Positions 51,308 to 59,304 of a stretch of 64,000 bases of DNA are shown here, in pieces (within the stretch, counting starts at the first letter, position 1; the number at the start of each line of letters is the position of its first letter). Under the pieces are notes generated by a model. The model was not told the DNA's origin. It did no database searches and saw only the letters and a list, made by a program, of their open reading frames with translations. Position numbers and translations under genes: made by a program. The DNA is from Ectopseudomonas oleovorans (GTDB taxonomy: Bacteria; Pseudomonadota; Gammaproteobacteria; Pseudomonadales; Pseudomonadaceae): contig NZ_QASO01000037.1 of NCBI RefSeq assembly GCF_003052605.1, positions 1 through 64,000 on the forward strand, read 5' to 3'.

Positions 51308-51675
51308 ACCCGTCGCGTGCCAGCTGGCTGCGCCCGCGCTGGCTGTTCAACCGGCGCGCGATGAAGGCGCTGCTGTGGACGGTGTTGCTCGTTGCCGCCG
51401 CTGTGGGCGCCAACATCGTCGGCATTTATCTCGTCGGCAGCGTTGCCAACTGGGAGCGGTGGCTGGCGGCCACGGCAGGCTACTTTCTAGTGTGGCGGAT
51501 GTGCCTGTACGGTGCGACAGCCTACGGCTGGGTCTGGATGCGCCGCCGGCTGCTGGCGCGTGAGGCCCAACGCGGGGCTGATAGGCAGGCGCGACGGCGC
51601 CTGCTGCGCAGCGAGATCGCCGGCGTCGCCGCCATTGTGGCGCTGGAAGCCAGCCTGTTGATGCAGGCCGCTTGA
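51304..51675 (+). CDS. Small ICE membrane protein in the T4SS locus
   Basis: A 123-residue protein with membrane helices near 20-45 (ALLWTVLLVAAAVGANIVGIYLVG), about 52-72 and near the C-terminus (IAGVAAIVALEASLLMQAA). Basic residues cluster in the loop at about 76-100. It overlaps the preceding gene by four bases and starts a membrane pair with the TraG-like gene. Function unknown. Confidence 0.72.
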   Translation: MNPSRASWLRPRWLFNRRAMKALLWTVLLVAAAVGANIVGIYLVGSVANWERWLAATAGYFLVWRMCLYGATAYGWVWMRRRLLAREAQRGADRQARRRLLRSEIAGVAAIVALEASLLMQAA

Positions 51676-51687
51676 AGGGGCGAGGAC

Positions 51688-53211
51688 ATGACGCTTTTCA
51701 CCACCGACTACTTGGAGTACTACCTGACGCTGGTGTCGTGGATCGTCCATAACGGCATCTGGGCCGTGCTGGTGGCGAGCGGCGTATTCGCGCTGCCTTT
51801 CATTGCCATCATCGTGCAGGAATGGCTGAAGGCCCGTGCGGAGGGCGCCGACGAAGGCAACAAGGGCGTGCTCTCGGCAGCGCGCATCGAGAACCGGGTG
51901 TTCGTCGCCATCGTGGTGGTGATGTTCGCCGGCATCCCGTTCATCGACGTGGATCTCAACACCATCCGGTACGACAACTCGCGTTCGGCCCAGTGCCAGG
52001 TCAGCGTGCCGCAGCCCACGGACACCGGCTGGTCGCAGTCCTTCAGCACCATCAACAACCAGAGTGCCAAGGTGCCGGTCTGGTGGGGTTTCATGCATGC
52101 GCTCTCGCGCGCCGTCACGGGGGCCTCGGTGGCCGCGATCCCGTGCGGCACCGACCTGCGGCAGATGCGCATGGAGATCGACGCCACGCGCATCGACGAT
52201 CCGGTGCTGGCTCAGGATGTGGCGGATTTCTCGCGCGACTGCTACGGGCCGGCGCGCGCCAAACTGTTCATGCAGCGCCCGGACCTCGATGAGACGCAGA
52301 TGCACGACGTGACCTGGATCGGTTCGCGCTTCTTCACGGACACGAGCGGTTACTACGACACCTACCGCTCCAGCACGCCGCGCGACGACTGGCCCTACGA
52401 CAGCACCCGCGATGCGGGGCTTGCGCAGGTGGCCAGCGGTGGCGGCTACCCTAACTGCAGGCAGTGGTGGGCCGATGGCAGCAACGGCCTGCGCGCGCGG
52501 CTGCTGGGGCAGGTGGCCCCGAGCCTGCTGAATCGCCTGGCGGGGTGGGCCGGGTTCCTGAGCCGCGCCGAGGTGAACGATTCCGTGATCCGCACGATTG
52601 CCTCGCCGCGGCAGCAGAAGCTCAACCAGGGCGCGGTCTATACCGACTACGGCGGCCAGATCGACAAGACGCTGCCGAATATCGTGACGCGCGCGGCGGG
52701 CGATGTCGGGATGGCCGTGGGGGCGATCGCCGCGTTCCCCGCCATGGATGTCGTGCGCCAGGCACTGCCCATGGTGCTGGCCTTGCTCAAGATGGCGCTG
52801 GTCATCTGCATCCCGCTGGTGCTGGTCGTGGGCACCTATGACCTGAAGACGGTCATCACCGTGAGCGTCGTGCAGTTCGCGCTGTTCTTCGTGGATTTCT
52901 GGTTCCAACTCGCTCGCTGGGTCGACAGCACTATCCTCGATGCGCTCTATGGCTGGGGGTTCGGCTGGAACCGGCCGCACAGCAACTTCGACTCATTGGT
53001 GGGGCTGAACAATGCCTTCGGCGACATGCTCCTGAATTTCGTGATGGGGACGATGTTCATCGTGTTGCCCACGTTCTGGATCATGGCCTTGACATGGGCA
53101 GGCGTTCGCGCCGGGAATGTCATGCAAGGCCTGGCCGGGGCAACGGGTGATGCCAAGGCTGCCGGAGGCAAGGGCGGAAGCATTGCGATCAATGCAATTT
53201 CAAAAAAGTGA
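51688..53211 (+). CDS. traG: TraG N-terminal-like mating-pair protein
   Basis: A 507-residue membrane protein with a TraG_N-type domain. N-terminal helices at about 10-40 and 60-85, then a large periplasmic region (about 90-340), and C-terminal helices at about 350-400 and 440-480. Conserved TDYLEYYLTLVSWIVHNGIW and VSVVQFALFFVDFWFQLARWVDSTIL. It is shorter than F TraG because the C-terminal entry-exclusion part is missing. It probably stabilises mating pairs. It is the last T4SS gene on this strand. Confidence 0.85.
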   Translation: MTLFTTDYLEYYLTLVSWIVHNGIWAVLVASGVFALPFIAIIVQEWLKARAEGADEGNKGVLSAARIENRVFVAIVVVMFAGIPFIDVDLNTIRYDNSRSAQCQVSVPQPTDTGWSQSFSTINNQSAKVPVWWGFMHALSRAVTGASVAAIPCGTDLRQMRMEIDATRIDDPVLAQDVADFSRDCYGPARAKLFMQRPDLDETQMHDVTWIGSRFFTDTSGYYDTYRSSTPRDDWPYDSTRDAGLAQVASGGGYPNCRQWWADGSNGLRARLLGQVAPSLLNRLAGWAGFLSRAEVNDSVIRTIASPRQQKLNQGAVYTDYGGQIDKTLPNIVTRAAGDVGMAVGAIAAFPAMDVVRQALPMVLALLKMALVICIPLVLVVGTYDLKTVITVSVVQFALFFVDFWFQLARWVDSTILDALYGWGFGWNRPHSNFDSLVGLNNAFGDMLLNFVMGTMFIVLPTFWIMALTWAGVRAGNVMQGLAGATGDAKAAGGKGGSIAINAISKK

Positions 53212-53217
53212 GCAGCG

Positions 53218-53580
53218 CTACTCGTCGTCTTCGACGTGCGGATCGATTCGGAAACCATCGTAGGTGTACAGACCAAATCCAGCAGGCCCGTTACGCCATT
53301 CCGGCTCGGCCAGGTCGTCATCCAGGCCCACGTTGCGCGCCGCCCAGGCACCCACCGCCGCGGCCACCAGCAGCAGCGTCAGCCAAGACGCGGTGTATAG
53401 CAGCACAACAAGTGCGACCAGCTTGACTACCCACAATCCCACAGCAGCACCAACGGCCGGCACCCCATTGGAGGCGAGCCAGTTTGACAACCGTCGTTCG
53501 CCACGCACATAAGTGCGCCATCCACGTCCGACGGCGCGTCCGAGGCGTTCTGCTGTGCTGATGCGAGCTGTCGTGTTCAT
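53218..53580 (-). CDS. DUF3742 family ICE protein
   Basis: A 120-residue protein with two adjacent hydrophobic helices at about 43-64 and 66-84. It begins MNTTARISTAERLGRAVGRGWRTYVRGERRL and ends in an acidic tail. DUF3742 proteins are found at this position, convergent with traG, in the ICE family. It is encoded on the opposite strand, six bases from the traG stop. An AGGAGA ribosome binding site precedes the start. Confidence 0.85.
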   Translation of the reverse strand: MNTTARISTAERLGRAVGRGWRTYVRGERRLSNWLASNGVPAVGAAVGLWVVKLVALVVLLYTASWLTLLLVAAAVGAWAARNVGLDDDLAEPEWRNGPAGFGLYTYDGFRIDPHVEDDE

Positions 53581-53606
53581 GGTCGTCTCCTGCTACAGAG
53601 GGATAC

Positions 53607-54065
53607 CTATTTCAGTTTGCTCCAGTCCTGCTTGCTTGCCTGTACCAAGTCGTTCCAGTCGTCTGGCGGATTTCCGCGTCCAAGCATCTTCTCGAACACG
53701 GCATACGGGTCGGACTTGCTGCCCGAAGACCGTAGGGTCTGCTCGTCGTTGACCCAGGCGTACACGATGACCTTCGCCTTCGAGTCGTACCGGAAGAACA
53801 GCCGGTAGCGCCTTCCGAGCTTGGCCCGCCGCCAGTGGCGGTAGGCCGTCCCCATGGTGTTGCCCTGACGGTACTCGTCGCGTGCCGGATCACCCGGCAC
53901 CACGTCTTGTATCAACTGGACCAAGGCCCGGAAGAACTTGACGTTGGCGTTGGACGCGAACCCTTGCAGGTCGTTCTCCTGGGCACGCAGCACAGCTGCG
54001 CGCAGCTTCATCATCTGCTCGATCAGGTTGTCGTGGAACAGCAGTGTCCAGCCATGCTGTTGCAT
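53607..54065 (-). CDS. yhaV: YhaV-family toxin of a PrlF-YhaV pair
   Basis: A 152-residue RelE-superfamily toxin of the YhaV type. Typical features are WTLLFHDNLIEQMMKLRAAVLRA, VPGDPARDEYRQGNTMGTAYRHWRRAKLGRRYRLFFRYD and the aspartate-rich VYAWVNDEQTLRSSGSKSDPYAVFEKML. YhaV is a ribosome-associated endoribonuclease held by PrlF. The start overlaps the end of the antitoxin gene by one base. Together with prlF it presumably stabilises the ICE. Confidence 0.92.
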   Translation of the reverse strand: MQQHGWTLLFHDNLIEQMMKLRAAVLRAQENDLQGFASNANVKFFRALVQLIQDVVPGDPARDEYRQGNTMGTAYRHWRRAKLGRRYRLFFRYDSKAKVIVYAWVNDEQTLRSSGSKSDPYAVFEKMLGRGNPPDDWNDLVQASKQDWSKLK

Positions 54066-54382
54066 CAGATTTCCACGTTCTCAGCGAAATCATCGCCCAG
54101 GTCCACCTTGTGGCCGGCGTGCTCCAGCATCGTGCGAGCCAGATCCTCGGGCAGACCGCGAACATTCCGGCCTGCTTCAATGTCGCGCGCCAGCAGGGCC
54201 AGGAACGCGGCAATGGCCGGGTCCTCGTGCTCCGCATCGGCACGGGTCACGACCACTTCACCGCCGCGAAGCTCGAACGCGAGCTTGCTGCCGGTATCGG
54301 CACCCAGTGCCTGGCGGATGGACTTGGGCAGCGTGATCTGCCCCTTGGATGTCAGAGTGGCAACTTCGTGAATGGCAGGCAT
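54065..54382 (-). CDS. prlF: PrlF-family antitoxin
   Basis: A 105-residue AbrB-like antitoxin. The swapped-hairpin DNA-binding domain occupies about 1-50 (HEVATLTSKGQITLPKSIRQALG, KLAFELRGGEVVVTRAD). The C-terminal half (AFLALLARDIEAGRNVRGLP) binds YhaV. The start at 54382 is chosen because AGGAGA precedes it at the right distance; an upstream in-frame ATG would run across the promoter. It is expected to repress its own operon through the palindrome in the promoter. Confidence 0.9.
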   Translation of the reverse strand: MPAIHEVATLTSKGQITLPKSIRQALGADTGSKLAFELRGGEVVVTRADAEHEDPAIAAFLALLARDIEAGRNVRGLPEDLARTMLEHAGHKVDLGDDFAENVEI

Positions 54383-54409
54383 GGCGGCTCTCCTGATAGT
54401 AATGCCTGC

Positions 54410-54438
54410 ATTGTAAGGATATTTCCTTACCAAATCAA
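54410..54438 (-). promoter_or_regulatory. Promoter and operator of prlF-yhaV
   Basis: On the minus strand TTGATT (54438-54433), 17 bases, then TACAAT (54415-54410) form a good sigma-70 promoter. GTAAGGA and TCCTTAC, separated by four bases (54413-54430), form a perfect inverted repeat in the spacer that overlaps the -10, ideal for autorepression by the AbrB-like antitoxin. Confidence 0.7.
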
Positions 54439-54689
54439 TGTGAGGTTTCATGATGTTCTCCGCATTCAACATTGAACCTCATCGTAGGGAGGGAACAGTG
54501 AGCCTTCCCGCATCAATCCGGCCTTGGTGGGCCCGCATTGAGGGTGGACGGTCAATGCTCGCTGCCCTATACCCAAAGGCTGTAACGGCCAAAGAGCCAA
54601 AAGGGCAAGGGAACGGGGGGACAAGGGGAAAGGCTCTACCTCGAAAAGGCGAAAAGGCCTCCCGGTAAGCCCACCACCAGGACACCCGG

Positions 54690-56543
54690 ATGCTCTCTCT
54701 GTTCCAACGAAAACGGGCCTCGGGGGCAGTCGCTCCGTTGCCAGCGCCCGCTACCGATCTCCCGAAAGGGCTGATGCGGCCGCAGTCGGCCGCATCGCTG
54801 CTGGCCACGCCGCGGCGACAGAAACTGCTGGAACACATTTGGCAGAGAACCTCGCTGTCTCGCCGTCAGTTCGCCACGCTGTACCTAGCGCCATTGCACC
54901 GCTATGCCGAGCTGGTCCAGGCTTTCCCGGCATCCGAAGCGCATCACCATGCCTACCCAGGCGGCATGCTCGACCACGGCCTGGAAATCGTCGCCTACGC
55001 GCTCAAGCTGCGGCAGTCCCATCTGCTTCCCATCGGCGCCAGCCCCGAAGACCAGGCAGCGCAAGCCGAAGCCTGGACCGCCGCCGTCGCCTATGCCGCA
55101 CTGCTGCACGACATCGGCAAGATCGCCGTCGATCTGCACATCGAACTGGTCGACGGCAGCATCTGGCACCCGTGGCACGGCCCGCTGCACCAGCCATACC
55201 GCTTCCGCTACCGCGATGATCGCGAGTACCGGCTCCACAGCGCCGCGACAGGCTTGCTCTACCGGCAACTGCTCGACCGCGAAATCCTGGACTGGCTCAG
55301 CGGCTATCCGTCCCTGTGGGCGCCGCTGCTCTACGTCCTGGCCGGGCAGTACGAGCACGCCGGGGTGCTGGGCGAACTGGTTGTGCAGGCAGACCGCGCC
55401 TCCGTCGCTAAGGAGTTGGGCGGCGATCCCGCGCGAGCCATGACCGCGCCCAAGCACGCACTGCAACGCAAGCTGCTCGATGGGCTGCGCTACCTGCTCA
55501 AGGAAGAGCTGAAACTGAACCAGCCCGAAGCCTCCGACGGCTGGCTCACCGAGGATGCGCTATGGCTGGTGAGCAAGACGGTCTCGGACAAGCTGCGAGC
55601 GCATCTGCTGTCCCAGGGCATCGACGGCATCCCGGCGAACAACACCGCCGTGTTCAACGTGCTCCAGGACCACGCCATGTTGCAGCCGACAGCAGACGGC
55701 AAGGCGATCTGGCGTGCTACCGTGACCAGTTCCACCGGCTGGAGCCACTCGTTTACGTTGCTACGGCTGGCACCCGCGCTGATCTGGGAATCTGGTGAGC
55801 GGCCGGCGTCGTTCGCTGGGTCGGTGGCGATCGACACGACACCGGTCGACAAAGATGCAGATGCCTCGGGGCAAACGCCGGCAATCGCGGCAATGCCTCC
55901 TGCCGAAGATCGGCAGTCCGCTCCGTGGAAGGACGTCGGCGGCGGCACTGCCACGCTTCAACAGCCCTCTGCCCAAGCCGTCCCCGATGTCATGGAAGAC
56001 ATGCTCGCGATGGTGGGAATGGGGGATTTGCCTGCCCTACGGAAGGATGCAGAAGCCGCCTCGGTCGAAGCGCCTGCTGCAGGTCGTGCAACGCCTGCAC
56101 AGCACCAGGCGGAGCCTTTGCTTCTGTCACCAGCGCCCGCGTACACGGCCGCGCAGCCATCCGGTGAGCACTTCATGGCATGGCTGAGACAGGGCGTCGC
56201 CTCGCGGCGGCTCATCATCAACGACGCCAAGGCGCTCGTCCATACTGTGGGCGACACCGCCTACCTGGTCAGCCCCGGCGTCTTCCAGCGTTACGCGCAG
56301 GAGCACCCGCAAGTGGGCAAGATGGCGAAACAAGAAAGCCAGCAGGATTGGCAGTGGGTACAAAAGCGCTTTGAGCGGCTGCAACTGCATCGCAAACAAG
56401 CTAGCGGACTGAATATTTGGACCTGCGAAGTCACCGGGCCGCGAAAATCTCGAAAGCTACACGGCTATCTGCTTCTTCAGCCTCAATCGGTATTCGGTGA
56501 CGTGCCACCAAACAATCCCTACTTGGCCGTGCTTCCGACGTGA
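54690..56543 (+). CDS. traI: MobH-type relaxase TraI
   Basis: A 617-residue relaxase of the ICE TraI/MobH family. The N-terminal half holds the HD-like catalytic region: HHAYPGGMLDHGLE near residues 85-98, and LLHDIGK near 140-146. The C-terminal part (from about 460, DUF1528-like) contains SGEHFMAWLRQGVASRRLIINDAKALVHTVGD, a recurrent region. The relaxase nicks oriT and starts transfer. No oriT consensus could be identified in the 200-base gap upstream. It ends ten bases from the convergent DUF2130 gene remnant. Confidence 0.93.
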   Translation: MLSLFQRKRASGAVAPLPAPATDLPKGLMRPQSAASLLATPRRQKLLEHIWQRTSLSRRQFATLYLAPLHRYAELVQAFPASEAHHHAYPGGMLDHGLEIVAYALKLRQSHLLPIGASPEDQAAQAEAWTAAVAYAALLHDIGKIAVDLHIELVDGSIWHPWHGPLHQPYRFRYRDDREYRLHSAATGLLYRQLLDREILDWLSGYPSLWAPLLYVLAGQYEHAGVLGELVVQADRASVAKELGGDPARAMTAPKHALQRKLLDGLRYLLKEELKLNQPEASDGWLTEDALWLVSKTVSDKLRAHLLSQGIDGIPANNTAVFNVLQDHAMLQPTADGKAIWRATVTSSTGWSHSFTLLRLAPALIWESGERPASFAGSVAIDTTPVDKDADASGQTPAIAAMPPAEDRQSAPWKDVGGGTATLQQPSAQAVPDVMEDMLAMVGMGDLPALRKDAEAASVEAPAAGRATPAQHQAEPLLLSPAPAYTAAQPSGEHFMAWLRQGVASRRLIINDAKALVHTVGDTAYLVSPGVFQRYAQEHPQVGKMAKQESQQDWQWVQKRFERLQLHRKQASGLNIWTCEVTGPRKSRKLHGYLLLQPQSVFGDVPPNNPYLAVLPT

Positions 56544-56553
56544 ATGACCAGAC

Positions 56554-56786
56554 TCATTCAGCATCAGAAGATCTACCATCCTTGAGTTCGGCGAACTTCG
56601 CAGCCATTGTTGGGTTACCCCGAGTCAACTTCTTGATCGTCACGTCCTGCGCCTTGTCGTTCGCAAGCCGAAGATTTCTGTCGGTGCCAAGCAGGGCCTC
56701 CTTCGTCTTCTGTAGGTGGTCGATCGACTTGTCAATTTCATCGATTGCTGTCTGAAATCGCCTGGAGGCGAGGTCGTAGTTTTTCG
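56554..56786 (-). pseudogene. DUF2130 gene, C-terminal fragment
   Basis: The minus strand encodes [19 protein letters not shown], then [25 protein letters not shown], the conserved end of DUF2130 proteins, and a proper stop. At 56787 the ISL3-family transposon begins, flanked by the 8-base target duplication gtttttcg. The frame continues exactly in the fragment at 61175-61334 when the transposon and its duplicate are removed. Confidence 0.9.
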
Positions 56787-56835
56787 GGGTATCCGGATTA
56801 ACTGGTTGAGGGGGCACCTACGCCCCGCCCAGACC

Positions 56836-58000
56836 TTAATCTCTCCAGAAGGTTGATAGATCGACGCCGAAGTTCTTCTCTTGCTCGGGCAGGCCCATGC
56901 TGTAGGCTATGGTTGCCCTGCCCAAGAATGGGGACTCCTTGGTCTGCGGCGACTTCTTCTTGTGCTTGGTGGTGTAGAGCATCCGGGCTCGCATCACCTC
57001 GAAAGAATAGCCTCGGCCATCGCGGTTCTTGTCCTTGGCCAGCCGGTTGATCGACTCGGTGAAGGCGTTGGTGATCGGGATGTCAGTCTCGAAGTAGGTC
57101 AGCATCTCCTCACGCCAGCCACTGACGGCGCTGACGAGATCCTTCCAGACCTCCTTCTGCCCCTGTGGGATGTCGTCAATCCATGCAGCCAGCGCCTTCT
57201 CAGCATCTCGCCGGGTGGCACAGTCCCAGATGTGGTAGAACCGCTCCTTGTGCTCGTAGGCTGCCAGGAGCTGAGGGAAGGCCCCCGTCCAGGTTTCCAT
57301 GATGAGACGTTCGCGGTCGGAGACGTCGTGAGCCCGCTTCAGCAGGATCTTCCGGTCACCCTTGAGGGTTCGGCGTTGGTTGGCCGTCAGCTCCTTTCTG
57401 AGCCCCTTGCGGACCTTCTCCAGGGCTTCGTTGGCCATACGCACAACATGGAACTTATCGACCACGATGCGAGCCTGTGGCAGCACCGCCTGGACGGCAC
57501 GGCGGTAGGGCTTCCACATGTCCATGCTGACGATCTCGACCTGATTGCGCTCGGCCATGCTCATGAGCCGCTTCGTCACCGCTTCCTGCTGACGACCGGG
57601 TAGCAGGTCCAACAGGGTGCGCTCCTCCAGGTTGGTCAGGATGCAGCGGTATCGACGGTTTAGGTACAGCTCGTCGATACCCAAACAGCGGGGCGTCTCG
57701 AAGCGATGCCTGCGGCCCAGAAACTCGGCCTTCTTCTTGAAGATCTCGCGAACGGTCTTCTCGTCAAGGCCCGTGCTATCTGCCACGTAGGCGTAAGGGT
57801 GGTTGAAAGCCTCTTTCTCGACATAGCTGTAAAGCCTCCGCGTCATGCGGTGGGTATCCTCCATCTCTGGAAGTGTCGGACGGAATGTCTTCCCGCAGGC
57901 ACGGCAGGTATAACGCCGGCGAACCACCCACAAGGTGACCCGCTTGCCATGGATGGGAAGGTCTCGGTAAGCAACATCGCGCTTACCGAATCGGACAAAC
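56836..58000 (-). pseudogene. ISL3-family transposase, C-terminal part
   Basis: The minus strand encodes most of an ISL3 DDE transposase: FVRFGKRDVAYRDLPIHG, a zinc-binding CRACGKTF, LGIDELYL and SMDMWKPYRRAV as catalytic Asp regions, and FTESINRLAKDKNRDGRGY with the catalytic Glu. The N-terminal ~48 residues lie at 58982-59126, separated by an IS66-type element. The frame stays open into the IS66 tnpC start at 58152, giving a 438-residue chimeric frame which keeps all three acidic residues but loses the first CxxC zinc pair. Confidence 0.88.
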
Positions 58001-58152
58001 GTATGCGTCCGGGCATCACGCCTTGCGTGATTAAAGTGGCTTCCCAGCGTGCCGACCTGATGGTCGAGCGTCTCGACACGCTGCATCAACTGCGCCGCCA
58101 ACGCGCGCAGTTGTTCAGGAGGCAGATGGTCGAGGGCGTGAAAAGAAATCAT
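58001..58152 (-). pseudogene. IS66 tnpC, N-terminal remnant
   Basis: The frame begins MISFHALDHLPPEQLRALAAQ, a typical TnpC start, continues to about VETLDHQV and is then joined to the right-end sequence (GTLGSHFNHARRDART). The joint is in frame with the ISL3 transposase remnant downstream. The catalytic domain of TnpC is absent. Confidence 0.8.
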
Positions 58153-58213
58153 GCTGCCGATTTTGCCAGAGCAGGCAATTCGCGGCGATGGATCGATAGG
58201 CCAATGGCAGGAG

Positions 58214-58549
58214 TTAAAGCAGTGTGATTGCTGCGCCGCAACCCGCGCGCTGCCACGGCAGGCCCACTATCAGGGCCTGGAGTTGCTCGGTATCCAGCTG
58301 CATTTCAGAGCCCTGGCGAATCCCTGGCCAGTGGAACTTGCCTTGGTTCAACCGACGAGCAGCCAGCCAGACCCCGAAGCCGTCATGCACCAGCACTTTC
58401 ATCCGAGTACCGCGCCGGTTGGCGAACAGATAGGCACAGTGCGGCTTCGCCGCACCGAACACCGCGATCACTCTGGCCAATGCCGTCTCGGTGCCGGCGC
58501 GCATGTCCATCGGCTCGGTGGCGAGCCAGATGGAGTCGATGCGAATCAT
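58214..58549 (-). CDS. tnpB: IS66 Orf2-like protein TnpB
   Basis: A 111-residue protein of the IS66 Orf2 family. The start MIRIDSIWLATEPMDMRAGTE, then AVFGAAKPHCAYLFANRRGTRMKVLVHDGFGVWLAARRLNQGKF is highly typical. TnpB is required with TnpA and TnpC for IS66 transposition; its biochemical role is not clear. It overlaps tnpA by four bases. The gene appears intact even though the element has lost most of tnpC. Confidence 0.9.
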   Translation of the reverse strand: MIRIDSIWLATEPMDMRAGTETALARVIAVFGAAKPHCAYLFANRRGTRMKVLVHDGFGVWLAARRLNQGKFHWPGIRQGSEMQLDTEQLQALIVGLPWQRAGCGAAITLL

Positions 58550-58878
58550 CGCAGCAGGTCTCGCAGAAAAGTCGCGCAGGCAGCAGCACCTTCAGTAGGC
58601 CAGGTCACTTTGACGGTGCCGCGCGAGTGCTGGATTTCAACGCAGATATTCGATGATGCAGCAGGCGAATTTGCTCCGGCCAGCTGCATGGGCAATGGGA
58701 TGAATGCAGGTTGCAGCGCCGTGGTTTTCTGCGCTTGTATCCGAATCCATTTGTGAACGAGGTTTGCATTGAGGCTATGGCTGCGCGCGATGCTGGCAAT
58801 CGAAGCGCCGGGCTGGGTGCATTCTTGAATGACCTGAGCCTTGAAGGACTTGGAATAGGAACGGCGTGTTGGCTGCAT
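58546..58878 (-). CDS. tnpA: IS66 transposase accessory protein TnpA
   Basis: A 110-residue protein with an IS3/IS66-type helix-turn-helix: RRSYSKSFKAQVIQECTQPG, then SIASIARSHSLNANLVHKWIR. The rest is variable. The start at 58878 (MQPTRRS) is preferred over an upstream in-frame ATG at 58914 because the family starts there. TnpA probably contributes DNA binding for transposition. It is followed by tnpB with overlap. Confidence 0.85.
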   Translation of the reverse strand: MQPTRRSYSKSFKAQVIQECTQPGASIASIARSHSLNANLVHKWIRIQAQKTTALQPAFIPLPMQLAGANSPAASSNICVEIQHSRGTVKVTWPTEGAAACATFLRDLLR

Positions 58879-58981
58879 GAAATACCCGCTTAAAAGGCTA
58901 GAACTGGTGTCCACTTAAATTTAAGTGCACACCATGTCCTGGTCTTGCGGGGCTGGGTAGACGGTTTGGCCGGACGGATAC

Positions 58982-59126
58982 GGACAAACTCCCCCTCTAC
59001 GCCACATTCCTCGCAGGCTACAGGGTGGGGGGCTTCCAACCGGAAGTGGAGGTCGTGCTCTTTATCCTTAATATCCAGGATATGGTACTCAGGAAGATGA
59101 AGGATGTTATCGGGCAGGCTGGTCAT
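58982..59126 (-). pseudogene. ISL3-family transposase, N-terminal part
   Basis: Encodes MTSLPDNILHLPEYHILDI, KDKEHDLHFRLEAPHPVACEECGVEGEFVR, the zinc-ribbon start of an ISL3 transposase with the first CxxC. It joins in frame to FGKRDVAYRD at 57992 after removing the IS66 derivative and one copy of its 8-base duplication. The open frame starts earlier (59183), but homology begins at 59126. Confidence 0.88.
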
Positions 59127-59270
59127 GCAAACTTTCCTTGTCGACATTGACAATCGGTGATCGTGGTTCTCTAACTGAGACACACTGCACCGCTTGGAGT
59201 AGGCGTTCCCTCAAGGCGGTGCTGGACAGTGTCGAGTGCTGCCCCACTATGCGGTGGGGCTGATCGGAAG

Positions 59271-59298
59271 CCGCACCCAGGGAAATGCCCGGGTGCGG
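59271..59298. terminator. Hairpin at the end of the PheRS-like gene
   Basis: CCGCACCC at 59271-59278 pairs with GGGTGCGG at 59291-59298, with an internal GGG/CCC. On the plus strand TTGCTTT follows; on the minus strand, the strand of the synthetase gene, no T run follows. It lies seven bases after the synthetase stop, so it may be a 3' hairpin or a terminator protecting the gene from transcription from the other side. Confidence 0.5.
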
Positions 59299-59304
59299 TT
59301 GCTT

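Larger units (their letters stand above)
58001..58981 (-). mobile_element. IS66-family derivative with deleted tnpC (981 bp)
   Basis: Ends GTATGCGTCCGGGCATCACG (left) and GTATCCGTCCGGCCAAACCG (right, inward) are imperfect inverted repeats. The 8-base target duplication GGACAAAC lies at 57993-58000 and 58982-58989. It holds tnpA, tnpB and only the first ~45 codons of tnpC, whereas a full IS66 element has a tnpC of about 500 codons. The insertion splits the ISL3 transposase gene. Confidence 0.88.

Noticed and set aside
54473..54689. oriT upstream of traI
   Set aside because: The gap is GC- and purine-rich with short repeats, but no recognisable nic site or inverted repeat of known MobH origins was seen.
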